DNA of 64,000 nt from Streptosporangium carneum (GTDB lineage Bacteria > Actinomycetota > Actinomycetes > Streptosporangiales > Streptosporangiaceae): contig NZ_BSEV01000005.1 in the NCBI RefSeq assembly GCF_027922005.1, forward strand, positions 310,001 to 374,000. Reading direction: 5' to 3'. The translations under genes and the position numbers were made by a program. Of the stretch, positions 1-8,731 are shown piece after piece. The notes beneath the pieces are model-generated. The model was given only the letters and a program-made list of their open reading frames with translations, was not told the DNA's origin and did not search any database. How positions within the stretch are numbered: position 1 is the stretch's first letter; each line of letters starts with the position of its first letter.

Positions 1-470
1 CGATGGGCGTGCGGGTGCGCTGGGCGGGCCGCCCGGGGCGGCTCTGGAAGAGCGTCATCTCCGAGCTGCAGGACGCCGAGCGGATGACCGAGGGCAACTC
101 CACGCTGACCCTGCAGTTCTGCGTCAACTACGGCGGTCGCGCGGAGATCGTGGACGCGGCGCTCCGTCTCGCGCAGGACATCGCCGCGGGGCGGGTCAGG
201 CCGGGCAGGGTGAAGGAGGAGACCTTCGCCAGATACCTGGACGAGCCGGAGATCCCCGACGTCGACCTCTTCGTGCGCTCCTCGGGTGAGCAGCGCACCT
301 CGAACTTCCTGATCTGGCAGATGGCCTACGCCGAGATGGTCTTCCTCAACCGTCTGTGGCCCGACTTCGACCGCCGCGACCTGTGGGAGGCCTGCGAGCT
401 CTACGCCAAGCGCGACAGGAGGTACGGCGGAGCCGTGCCGAACGTCGTGGGGGATGGCCCTCGCCCCTGA
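1..470 (+). CDS. uppS: Isoprenyl (decaprenyl/undecaprenyl) diphosphate synthase, 3' part
   Basis: C-terminal about 155 residues of a cis-prenyltransferase, which condenses isopentenyl diphosphate onto an allylic diphosphate to make the lipid carrier of cell-wall synthesis. The family's C-terminal signature is visible: the segment [20 protein letters not shown] carries the R-S-x-G-E-x-R-x-S-N-F motif that binds the IPP diphosphate, followed by [10 protein letters not shown] and the W-P-x-F segment. The 5' end lies outside the window; the first ATG here is internal. The gene converges on the carbonic anhydrase gene, with a hairpin between them. Family assignment is secure; the product chain length (C15, C50 or C55) cannot be read from the sequence. 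Confidence 0.93.
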   Translation, partial: MGVRVRWAGRPGRLWKSVISELQDAERMTEGNSTLTLQFCVNYGGRAEIVDAALRLAQDIAAGRVRPGRVKEETFARYLDEPEIPDVDLFVRSSGEQRTSNFLIWQMAYAEMVFLNRLWPDFDRRDLWEACELYAKRDRRYGGAVPNVVGDGPRP

Positions 471-563
471 CGGCGGGACGCGCGCGGGACTCGCCGTCTT
501 CGAGGGCGGGGCGCATGCCCTCGAGGGCGCGGGATCCGCGCGCCCCTGACAGGCGGCCGGGGT

Positions 564-587
564 CCCGCTCCCTCCGGGAGGAGCGGG
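564..587. terminator. Hairpin between convergent uppS and carbonic anhydrase genes
   Basis: Perfect 8-bp stem (CCCGCTCC at 564-571, GGAGCGGG at 580-587) with an 8-nt loop, placed between two convergent genes. It has no T-run, as is usual for actinobacterial terminators. Probably a bidirectional terminator. Confidence 0.5.
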
Positions 588-618
588 CCGTCACGGCGAC
601 TTCCACACGGTCAGGCCG

Positions 619-1113
619 TCAGGACTTGACCTCGCGCAGGCGCCCGGTCTCGACCTCGTAGACGAAGCCGCGCACCGAGTCCGTGTGCGGGATGAAGGGG
701 TCGTTCCTGATCCTGCTGATGGACTGCAGGACGTCCTCCTCGAGGTCGGGGAAGGCCTCGGCCGCCCAGTCGGGCTTGGCTCCGACCTCCGCCTGGATCT
801 GCCTCTTGAAGTCGTCGTCGGTGAAGGTGAGCATGCCGCAGTCGGTGTGGTGGATGAGGATGATCTCCCGGGTGCCGAGCAGGCGCTGGCTGATGGCCAG
901 GCTGCGGCGCTCGTCGGCGGTCACCACACCGCCCGCGTTGCGGATGACGTGCGCGTCGCCCTCGGTGAGCCCCAGCAGGCCGTAGGGGTTCAGCCGCGCG
1001 TCCATGCAGGCGAGCACGGCGACTCCACGCGCGGGAGGCAGCGGCAGGTCCCCCTTGTCGAAGGTCTCGGCGTAGCGCTCGGCGTTGGCGAGGAGCTCGT
1101 CGGTAACACTCAT
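619..1113 (-). CDS. Beta-class carbonic anhydrase
   Basis: 164-residue cytoplasmic enzyme that interconverts CO2 and bicarbonate. All catalytic elements of a beta-carbonic anhydrase are present: C36-x-D38-x-R40 (CMDARLN), the glycine-rich RNAGG segment near residue 59, and the second zinc pair H89-x2-C92 in HHTDCGM. The length matches the short actinobacterial subclass. The start is set at the ATG at 1113 because AGGAG lies 7 nt upstream; a longer frame to 1146 would lack such a site. It is separate from its neighbours and is convergent with uppS. Confidence 0.92.
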   Translation of the reverse strand: MSVTDELLANAERYAETFDKGDLPLPPARGVAVLACMDARLNPYGLLGLTEGDAHVIRNAGGVVTADERRSLAISQRLLGTREIILIHHTDCGMLTFTDDDFKRQIQAEVGAKPDWAAEAFPDLEEDVLQSISRIRNDPFIPHTDSVRGFVYEVETGRLREVKS

Positions 1114-1201
1114 GGGCTCTCCTGTAGGGGTAAGCGGGAATGCCACAGGCCAACTTACCCCTATTACCTACTCAGTCAATAGGTTATTACGGAGAGTGTT
1201 C

Positions 1202-1750
1202 TCACGCCCGGCGGCGCGCGCGGTAGGCGGCGACGTGCATCCGGTTGCCGCAGGTACGGCTGTCGCAGTAGACCCGGGAGCGGTTGCGCGACTCGTCGAC
1301 GAAGACGTTGCCGCAGTCGGGGGCGGAGCACGTGCGCAGGCGCTCCCACTCGCCCTCGGCGAGCACATGGGCCAGCGCGACCCCGAGATCGGCCGACAGG
1401 TGCTCGCTGATCGAGGCGTCCGGCGCGAAGTAGTGGATGTGCAGGGGGTGCCCGTCGTGCTCGGTGAGGCGCGGGGTGATGCGTGTCCCGCTCAGCAACG
1501 TGTTCAGCCGGATGACCGCTGTCGCCTGGTCGGGGGCGGTGAAGACCTTGTGGAAGGCTTCACGCACCGCGCGCACCTCGCTCAGGTCGGTGGCGCCGAG
1601 CTCGCCGACGCCGCTCATCTGATGGCGTTCCACGAAGTCGCCGAGCTGCTGTGTGTCGACCAGTCTGTCGGGTCCTCCAGTCGCGGGGGAGGTGTTGACG
1701 AGATCGACCGCGGCTGCGAGTGAGTGCACCATGTCATGTCCGAATGGCAT
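1202..1750 (-). CDS. ABATE/CGNR zinc-finger transcriptional regulator
   Basis: 182-residue protein with an N-terminal ABATE-type helical domain (putative stress-related ligand-binding domain) and a C-terminal CGNR zinc finger. The last 45 residues contain C-x4-CGN, then YCDSRTCGNRMHVAAYR, the four-cysteine CGNR signature that is predicted to bind DNA. The ATG at 1750 is preferred over 1795 because AGGAG sits 6 nt before it. A perfect 7-1-7 palindrome lies 46 bp upstream, so autoregulation is plausible. Its target genes are unknown. Confidence 0.85.
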   Translation of the reverse strand: MPFGHDMVHSLAAAVDLVNTSPATGGPDRLVDTQQLGDFVERHQMSGVGELGATDLSEVRAVREAFHKVFTAPDQATAVIRLNTLLSGTRITPRLTEHDGHPLHIHYFAPDASISEHLSADLGVALAHVLAEGEWERLRTCSAPDCGNVFVDESRNRSRVYCDSRTCGNRMHVAAYRARRRA

Positions 1751-1795
1751 GTTGACTCCTGATGATGGCGGTTTCAACGTGGGAAGAAGCTGCAT

Positions 1796-1810
1796 ACGGC
1801 GAATCGCCGT
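1796..1810. promoter_or_regulatory. Perfect palindrome upstream of the CGNR regulator gene
   Basis: ACGGCGAATCGCCGT is a perfect 7-1-7 inverted repeat located 46 bp upstream of the ATG of the CGNR regulator. Size and position suit an operator, possibly for the regulator itself. The binding partner is inferred. Confidence 0.45.
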
Positions 1811-2103
1811 CTCGGAAGATTATCCCTCCGACGCGGGCGCGAGGGGGGTTTCGCGGCCGGACGTGGCACGCTTTTCCCCGCGACGTGGCGAGGCGCCTCA
1901 CGACGTCCGTGACCTGGCTCCCGGAACGCGCCCCGGACCTCGGGCGGGCGTCGCCGGAAGTCCGGCGGGGGCTCGGGGCGGCCGCGGCCGGAGTCTCGGC
2001 CCGGACCCGGTCTCGGGCGCTTCCGCGCGCCGGGTCCCGGAACGCGCCAGGGAGCGCGGGCGGTCGCGACCCGGGCCCGGACGGCCCGCCCGGACGCACG
2101 CGC
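1811..2103. other. Intergenic region between CGNR regulator and zur
   Basis: Very GC-rich stretch of about 290 bp with open frames on both strands. Their translations are arginine/proline/glycine-rich low-complexity sequence with no family resemblance, and I see no RNA gene. The zur gene ends at 2104 transcribing into this region. Confidence 0.4.
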
Positions 2104-2514
2104 TCAGGCGTGGCTCGCCGCCGCCCCCTGGGGCTTGGCCGCGGCCGAGCACGAGGCGCAGGTGCCGAAGACCTCGACCGTGTGGGTGACCTCGGTGAAC
2201 CCGTGCTCCGCCCCGACGGCCTCCGCCCAGCGCTCGACCGCGGGCCCGGCCACCTCGACGGTCCTGCCGCACCGGCGGCAGACCAGGTGATGGTGGTGGT
2301 CCCCGCTGGCGCACGCGCGGTAGACGGACTCCCCCTCGTCGGTCCTGAGCATGTCCACGTGGCCGCTGTCGGCCAGGGCCTGCAGCGCCCGGTAGACGGT
2401 CGTCAGGCCGATCTTGGCGCCCTCCGCGCGCATCTCGGCGTAGACGTCCTGCGCGCTGCGGAAGCCCTCGCTGTGGCGGAGGACGTCATGGACGGCATCG
2501 CGTCTGTTGCTCAT
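2104..2514 (-). CDS. zur: Fur-family zinc uptake regulator Zur
   Basis: 136-residue Fur-superfamily repressor that senses zinc and binds a palindromic Zur box. It has an N-terminal winged helix (GLTTVYRALQALADSGHVDM, recognition helix near residue 40), a histidine cluster HHHHLVCRRCG near residue 74 and a C-terminal C-x2-C (GTCASC), giving two CxxC structural zinc pairs. The ATG overlaps the stop of znuB (ATGA at 2511-2514), so it is translationally coupled to the transporter it most likely controls. A matching box stands in front of znuA, so the regulator probably controls its own operon. Fur or Nur identity is unlikely given the Znu context. Confidence 0.93.
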   Translation of the reverse strand: MSNRRDAVHDVLRHSEGFRSAQDVYAEMRAEGAKIGLTTVYRALQALADSGHVDMLRTDEGESVYRACASGDHHHHLVCRRCGRTVEVAGPAVERWAEAVGAEHGFTEVTHTVEVFGTCASCSAAAKPQGAAASHA

Positions 2515-3344
2515 GGGCTGGACTCCTGTGGTCGGCTTCGGCGTACGAATCTACCGAGCCCGAGGGCCAGGACGAACCCTCCGAGCGCCACGATCACAAT
2601 GATGGCACCGGGAGGCACCTCGACATAGAAGGACGAGGTGAGTCCTCCGACTGTGGCGATCATGCCGAAGAGCATGGAAAGCAGCATCGTGCTCCGGAAG
2701 CTCCGGGTGAGTTGCTGGCTGGTCGCGACCGGGACCACCATCAGCGCGCTGACCAGAAGCAGGCCGACCACGCGCATGGCGATGACCACGGTCAGCGCCG
2801 CGGTGATCGCGATCAGCAGGCTCAGGAAACGCACCGGCAGGCCGCTGGCCTTGGCGACCTCCTCGTCCTGGCAGAGCACGTAGAGCTCGCGCCCGAAGAT
2901 GACGACGACGCCCAGGACCGCCGCCGCCAGCGACGCGATCACCCACACGTCCTGGAGGCTGACGCTGCTGATCGAGCCGAACAGGTAGGACATCAGGGTC
3001 GAGTTGCTGCCGCCGGGGGCCAGCGAGATGAGCAGCACGCCTCCGGCGATGCCGCCGTAGAACAGCAGGGCGAGCGCCACGTCGCCGCTGGTCCTGCCGC
3101 GCTCGCGGACCAGCTCGATGGCCACCGCCCCGGCCACGGAGACCGCGACCGCGGTCAGCACGGGGGCGGTGCCGGTCAGGAAGCCGAGCGCGACACCGGT
3201 CAGGGCGACGTGCCCGATGCCGTCGCCCAGCAGGGACAGGCGCCGCTGCACCATGAACGTGCCGATGGCGGGGGCCGCCAGGCCGACCAGGAGCGCGGCG
3301 ATCAGCGCCCGCTGCATGAAGTCGAACTGCAGGAGGTCGATCAC
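2511..3344 (-). CDS. znuB: Zinc ABC transporter permease ZnuB
   Basis: 277-residue inner-membrane permease of the ABC-3 metal-transport family with about eight hydrophobic segments. The N-terminus MIDLLQFDFMQRALIAALLV and the internal GDGIGHVALTGVALG segment are typical of ZnuB/MntB/TroC proteins. The GTG start at 3344 overlaps the znuC stop (GTGA), with GGAG a few bases upstream. A longer frame to 3461 would run into the ATPase gene and encodes an arginine/proline-rich extension, so it was rejected. It forms the membrane channel of the Znu system with ZnuC and ZnuA. Confidence 0.93.
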   Translation of the reverse strand: MIDLLQFDFMQRALIAALLVGLAAPAIGTFMVQRRLSLLGDGIGHVALTGVALGFLTGTAPVLTAVAVSVAGAVAIELVRERGRTSGDVALALLFYGGIAGGVLLISLAPGGSNSTLMSYLFGSISSVSLQDVWVIASLAAAVLGVVVIFGRELYVLCQDEEVAKASGLPVRFLSLLIAITAALTVVIAMRVVGLLLVSALMVVPVATSQQLTRSFRSTMLLSMLFGMIATVGGLTSSFYVEVPPGAIIVIVALGGFVLALGLGRFVRRSRPQESSP

Positions 3345-4120
3345 GACGTGGGTCTCCAGTCCAGGGGGCTCAGGGGCTTCTCCGCGGCGTGCGGGTGCAC
3401 GTGGTCGTGACCGGGCAGCGCGTGCGCGCCCACCGCGTGGGGCGGCGCGCCGTCGTGGCACACGAACCCGTCCCTGAGCACGACCGCCCTGCTGATCAGC
3501 GGCTCCAGCGGGCCCAGTTCGTGGGCGACCAGCAGGACCGTCTTGCCCTGCCCGACGAGGACGGCGAGGGTGTCGGCGAGCAACTGCTGGCTCTGGGCGT
3601 CGACGCCCGCCGTCGGCTCGTCCATGACGAAGGTGTCCGGCTCGCCGGCGAGGGCGCGGGCGATCAGCACCCGCTGCTGCTGGCCGCCGGACAGGGCCTG
3701 GACCGGGTCGCCCGCCCTGTGGGCCATGTCGACGGCGGAGAGGGCCGCGGAGACCGCCTCACGGTCGGCCGCGCCGGTCAGGCGGAACCGTCGCTGCCTG
3801 GCGATCCTGCCCGAGGCGACGACCTCGCGGATGGTGGTCGGCACGCCGCCGCCGACCGAGAGCCGCTGGGGCACGTAGCCGATCCGCCACCACTGCCTGA
3901 ACCGCGCGGGCGGCGTGCCGTACAGCAGGGTCGTGCCGCCGGACACGGGCGTCAGGCCGAGCAGGGCGCGGATGAGCGTGGACTTGCCCGATCCGTTCGC
4001 GCCGAGCACGGCCACCACCTCGCCGGGCTCGATGGTCAGGTCGATGCCGCGAAGCACCGGGCGGCGGTCCAGGCTGACCTGGCCTCCGCTCATGGTGAAA
4101 ACCGCTTGCTTGGATGTCAC
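3341..4120 (-). CDS. znuC: Zinc ABC transporter ATP-binding protein ZnuC
   Basis: 259-residue ABC ATPase that energises zinc import. Visible motifs are Walker A GANGSGKST near residue 40, the signature LSGGQQQR, Walker B TFVMDEPTAG and the switch histidine in LLVAHELG. The C-terminus is histidine-rich (HALPGHDHVHPHAAE), a common feature of Zn/Mn transport ATPases and possibly metal-sensing. It starts with GTG at 4120, 9 nt after the znuA stop, with AAAGG overlapping that stop. Coupled downstream to znuB by a GTGA overlap. Confidence 0.93.
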   Translation of the reverse strand: MTSKQAVFTMSGGQVSLDRRPVLRGIDLTIEPGEVVAVLGANGSGKSTLIRALLGLTPVSGGTTLLYGTPPARFRQWWRIGYVPQRLSVGGGVPTTIREVVASGRIARQRRFRLTGAADREAVSAALSAVDMAHRAGDPVQALSGGQQQRVLIARALAGEPDTFVMDEPTAGVDAQSQQLLADTLAVLVGQGKTVLLVAHELGPLEPLISRAVVLRDGFVCHDGAPPHAVGAHALPGHDHVHPHAAEKPLSPLDWRPTS

Positions 4121-4129
4121 GTGTCGCCT

Positions 4130-5095
4130 TTACGAGCAGCTGAGGGCCGCCTGGAGTGCGGTGAGGTTCTGACGCATGGCGGACAGGTAGTCGCCGTTCG
4201 CCGGTTTGCTTTCGACCGGGTCCAGGACCGCTGTCTTGGCGCCGATCTCCGAGGAGAGAACCTCGGCGACCTTCGGGCTGACGAGAGTCTCGGTGAAAAT
4301 CGTAGTCACTTTCTCCTGCTTGGCCACTTTCGCCACTTCGGCGAGGCGAGCAGGAGAAGGTTCGGAGTCCGGATCGATGCCGCTGATCCCGATCTGGCGG
4401 AGCTTGTAGCGGTCGGCGAGGTAGCCGAAGGCGGCGTGGCTGGTGACGATCGCGTTCGAGGCGCACTTTCCGAGGCCGCGCGCCATCTCGCCGTCCAGGG
4501 CGCCGAGGTCGGACGCCGTGGCGGCGGCGCGGTCCCGGTAGTCCTGGGCGTGGGCGGGGTCGGCCGCGGCGAGCCTGTCGCCGAGATTGGTCGCGACCGT
4601 CGCCATGCGGGAGGGGTCGAGCCAGACGTGCGGGTCGTAGTCGACCTCGTGGTGGCCCTCCTCGCCCTCGGCGTGCGTCGTCTCGGTGGCCTCCGGGGCC
4701 GCGGCGATGGTCTTGATCACCGTCGCCGCGTCGAGGCTCCGGTCCTGCGCGTGCTGCTCGACCGCCTCGTCGACGGCGGGCTGCACGCCCTTGACGTAGA
4801 CGACGAGCCTGCTCTTGCCGATCACGGCGATCTGGATGGGCGTCAGCTCCAGGTCGTGCGGCTCGACGCCCGGCTTGGTCAGGGTGGTGACGGCTGCGTC
4901 CGGCCCGCCGATCCGCTCGGCCAGCCACTCCAACGGGTATATGGCCGCGGTGATGTAGGTCTTGCCTTCCTGGGAACCGGCAGGCTCGACCGAGACGGCC
5001 GACTCGGAACCGCAGGCGGTGGTGACGGTGAGAAGGGCGGTGAGAGCGAGCAGACCTACTGTGCGGGTGTGCGTACCTCGGGAGGAGCCGGACAT
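4130..5095 (-). CDS. znuA: Zinc ABC transporter substrate-binding lipoprotein ZnuA
   Basis: 321-residue cluster A-I (cluster 9) binding lipoprotein. The signal peptide ends in the lipobox LTVTTACG, so the mature protein is anchored by a lipidated cysteine. Metal-ligand regions are visible: GVEPHDLELT, the acidic and histidine-rich loop HAEGEEGHHEVDYDPHVW typical of zinc rather than manganese receptors, and TSHAAFGYL. Two tandem ATGs (5098, 5095) exist; 5095 is taken because GAGGG then has workable spacing. First gene of znuA-znuC-znuB-zur. The Zur box 24 bp upstream implies zinc repression. Confidence 0.93.
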   Translation of the reverse strand: MSGSSRGTHTRTVGLLALTALLTVTTACGSESAVSVEPAGSQEGKTYITAAIYPLEWLAERIGGPDAAVTTLTKPGVEPHDLELTPIQIAVIGKSRLVVYVKGVQPAVDEAVEQHAQDRSLDAATVIKTIAAAPEATETTHAEGEEGHHEVDYDPHVWLDPSRMATVATNLGDRLAAADPAHAQDYRDRAAATASDLGALDGEMARGLGKCASNAIVTSHAAFGYLADRYKLRQIGISGIDPDSEPSPARLAEVAKVAKQEKVTTIFTETLVSPKVAEVLSSEIGAKTAVLDPVESKPANGDYLSAMRQNLTALQAALSCS

Positions 5096-5118
5096 CATTC
5101 CCTCAGTATGCACGCAAA

Positions 5119-5133
5119 TGAAAATGATTGTCA
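5119..5133. promoter_or_regulatory. Zur box upstream of znuA
   Basis: TGAAAATGATTGTCA is a 7-1-7 inverted repeat with a single mismatch and matches the general bacterial Zur operator pattern TGAAAATGATTTTCA in all but one base. It lies 23 bp upstream of the znuA start codon, where bound Zur would block transcription of the operon that also encodes Zur. Confidence 0.88.
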
Positions 5134-5141
5134 AAATCGCC

Positions 5142-5576
5142 TTAGAACGCCCCGAAACGGTCGGCGACCAGCAGGAGCAGGAAAGTGATCAGGGCGACCC
5201 GCAGGACGCGGCCCCTCGCGCCGAGCGACGGCCATGACATGTAGGCCAGCCAGCCGACGAACCCGATCACCGGCAGCACCGCGAGGCCGCCCCAGAAGGA
5301 CGAGACGGCGAACCCCGCGAGCAGCAGCGCCACGAGGATCACCGGGAGGATCCAGCGGGGGAGCCGGAAGAGGAAGACGAGGGGGGCGGCGCTGCGCCGC
5401 TCGACCTCGCGCCGCAGCCCCTCGGCGCCCGGCGTGAAGAACTGCTCACCCGGCGGAAGCGGGCGTCCCGTCCTTCCGCCCCGGCGGGAGCCCTGCCCTG
5501 ACTCTCGCTGGGAGCCCTGCCGAGGACGGGGCCTGGCCATCGGATGTGCGGGGCGCTCACGACGTTTTTCGGCCAC
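5142..5576 (-). CDS. Small actinobacterial membrane protein, unknown function
   Basis: 144 residues. The first 65 are basic, glycine/arginine/glutamine-rich and probably cytoplasmic. They are followed by three hydrophobic segments: around WILPVILVALLLAGFAV, LAVLPVIGFVGWLAY and VLRVALITFLLLLVADRF. This layout resembles the DUF6703-type small membrane proteins of actinomycetes, but I assign no function. GTG start at 5576; an internal ATG at 5540 is possible. It ends just upstream of the Zur box and shares the orientation of the znu operon, but it is transcribed before it and is probably independent. Confidence 0.65.
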   Translation of the reverse strand: MAEKRRERPAHPMARPRPRQGSQRESGQGSRRGGRTGRPLPPGEQFFTPGAEGLRREVERRSAAPLVFLFRLPRWILPVILVALLLAGFAVSSFWGGLAVLPVIGFVGWLAYMSWPSLGARGRVLRVALITFLLLLVADRFGAF

Positions 5577-5785
5577 GGCCAGAGCCTAACGCCGCGACCC
5601 CCCGCCTGACATGCTCCCGCGCCCGCCTTCGCGGCGGCCTGCCGGCGGGCGGGCCTGCCGGGCGGGGCCGCGAGGGCGGGCCGCCGGGCTCGGAGGGGCG
5701 TCCCGCGTGAGAAAACGGCGGGGGCGGGACTCGGGGACGGGCCTCGGGGACGGGGAGCCGGTCGCGGCTCTGGCATGCTTGGCGA

Positions 5786-6064
5786 ATGCTCGCTCTCATC
5801 CGCTACTCGGTGCCCGACGGCCGGACCGAGGAGTTCCTCACGCAGGCGCGCGACATCGTCGCCGTCCTGGCCGGGCAACCGGGATACCTTCGCGGCCGCG
5901 TGGTCCGCTCGGTGGACGAGCCGGAGCTGTGGGCGCTGGTCAGCGAGTGGGAGGGGGCCGGGTTCTACCGGCGCGCCCTGGGGGCGGCGCGGATGGCGAT
6001 GTATCCGCTGATGACCCTGATGATCAACGAGCCCAGCGCGTTCGAGGACGCGGACGGCCGCTGA
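5786..6064 (+). CDS. Antibiotic biosynthesis monooxygenase (ABM) domain protein
   Basis: 92-residue single-domain protein of the dimeric alpha-beta barrel (ABM/heme-degrading monooxygenase-like) superfamily. It shows an N-terminal beta strand MLALIRYSV, then [40 protein letters not shown], the usual order of strand, helix, loop with GYL, and strand. No Shine-Dalgarno sequence is visible; the hexamer CATGCT ends exactly 6 nt before the ATG, which suits a leaderless transcript. The substrate cannot be predicted; members range from quinol monooxygenases to stress proteins. Confidence 0.72.
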   Translation: MLALIRYSVPDGRTEEFLTQARDIVAVLAGQPGYLRGRVVRSVDEPELWALVSEWEGAGFYRRALGAARMAMYPLMTLMINEPSAFEDADGR

Positions 6065-6206
6065 CCGGCTCTCCCCGGTTCTCCCCGATTCTCCGCCGGA
6101 CGGGGCGGGCGTGACGGCTATGCGCGTGCCCCGCTCACGCGGCTCCCCTAAGCTGGGAACTCAATCAATTCCTCGCCGACCTCCAGCCGGATGGAGATTT
6201 TCTCTC

Positions 6207-7592
<1,386 letters not shown>

Positions 7593-7613
7593 GTCTCGGT
7601 CCCCGCGACGCCG

Positions 7614-8375
7614 TCAGGCGGCTCCCGCCCCCAGGGGCGGAGCCGCCCGTGTCGGCGGGGCGGCCGGTTCGGGGTCGACCGGCTTGAAGAGGAACCCCGA
7701 CCCCCTGCGGACGGCGACGCAGACCACGAGGCGGTCGTCGGGCCACTCCTCGCGCAGCGGGACGAAGGCCAGCGAGGCCAGCTGGTCCCCGAAGGGACTG
7801 CGTTCGAAGATCGGGCTCAGCCGGTCCAGGCAGCCGTCGACGGCCAGGGTCCGCACCGTCCCGTCGCCGGGCCATCCGCCCGCGGGCAGCGGGAAGCTGG
7901 CCAGGACCTCGCCGTTGTGCGCGTCCGCGCAGTCCGCCAGGGGCAGGACGCCGCTGTCCTTGCCGAGGACGACGCCGTCGGACACGTCGTTCACACACGT
8001 GCCGGGCCGCATGTCGTCGATGTAGGCGATCGCGCCCTGGTCCTGTGGCGCCCCGGTCGCCGCGGGCGCCGGAGCCCGGCCGGTCGGGACGGCCCCCGCG
8101 GACGGACTCCGGCTCGCGGAGGAGCCCTGACCCGTGGGGAGGACGGAGGCGGGCGCGCCGTCGGCCGTGCCCCGGTCCACGCCTCCGACGAGGACGGCCG
8201 CGCCCGTGACCGCGGAGACCAGGAGCGTTCCCGCCGCGACCACCGCCACGACCGCCCCCGTACGGCCCCGCCGCGGTGACGACTCCCGCGGCTCCGGTGT
8301 CCACGTGGCCCGCGGCTGTTCCTCTCGCTGGTCGGGTCTCGCCCAGGGGCGCTGCTTCCTCTCCTCCGCATTCAT
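7614..8375 (-). CDS. Membrane-anchored protein with septum-formation-like extracellular domain
   Basis: About 253 residues: a polar N-terminus, one transmembrane segment (AVVAVVAAGTLLVSAVTGAAVLVGG, near residues 40-65), a serine/proline/alanine-rich linker, then a globular extracellular domain with regularly spaced cysteines (GTCVND, LADCADAHNGEV, VDGCLDRL, VVCVAV). The C-x(n)-DCxxxHNGEV pattern is that of the actinobacterial 'septum formation' (Septum_form) domain found in many exported proteins of unknown role. Start is uncertain: ATG 8375, or GTG at 8378 or 8405; none has a good ribosome-binding site. The gene converges on glyS. Confidence 0.68.
   Translation of the reverse strand: MNAEERKQRPWARPDQREEQPRATWTPEPRESSPRRGRTGAVVAVVAAGTLLVSAVTGAAVLVGGVDRGTADGAPASVLPTGQGSSASRSPSAGAVPTGRAPAPAATGAPQDQGAIAYIDDMRPGTCVNDVSDGVVLGKDSGVLPLADCADAHNGEVLASFPLPAGGWPGDGTVRTLAVDGCLDRLSPIFERSPFGDQLASLAFVPLREEWPDDRLVVCVAVRRGSGFLFKPVDPEPAAPPTRAAPPLGAGAA
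7617..7647. terminator. Hairpin downstream of glyS
   Basis: Stem of about 14 bp (GGCGGCTCC-CGCCCC against GGGGCG-GAGCCGCC) with a tiny loop, 25 bp after the glyS stop and overlapping the 3' end of the convergent gene. Likely intrinsic terminator for glyS. Confidence 0.55.
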
Positions 8376-8520
8376 CACAAGGCCGACAATCCCACGCGAA
8401 GTCACCGGCAGGCCAGAAGATCACGGGTTTCCCGGACACGTCCCCGCGCGTCCGGGGGGCGCGGCGCCCCTATACCGCAGGGGGTGAACCGCCCGTGAAC
8501 GCGTTTGAATGCTGAGACAA

Positions 8521-8548
8521 TTGGTTTATACCAATTGGTTTATACCAA
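8521..8548. promoter_or_regulatory. Two abutting 14-bp palindromes, GntR/HutC-like operators, upstream of ppdK
   Basis: TTGGTTTATACCAA occurs twice head-to-tail with no gap (8521-8534 and 8535-8548). Each copy contains GTTTATAC, which fits the HutC-subfamily GntR operator core GT-N-TA-N-AC, and resembles the DasR site family (TGGTCTAGACCA). A weaker third copy, TTGGATTAGACC, is at 8594-8605. The array is 183 bp upstream of the ppdK start in an AT-rich patch, so it probably covers the ppdK promoter. The cognate regulator is not in this window. Confidence 0.6.
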
Positions 8549-8731
8549 TTCTTGGGGTGGTCCATATCGCCGAGTCTTTGCCGCCGATTTAAATTGGATT
8601 AGACCGCTCTGTGGGCTTTGGCCTGGGCGAACGCCCCTTCGCCGGGTGGGTGGCGTTTCGTCTTCTTCTACGTCGGTAGAGTCCAACCAAGGCGGAACCA
8701 CACGTCATTTGAAGTCGCAGAAGGAGCAACC

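Noticed and set aside
3389-5188. Long plus-strand open frame across znuC and znuA
   Set aside because: Antisense to two convincing ABC transporter genes, low-complexity translation.
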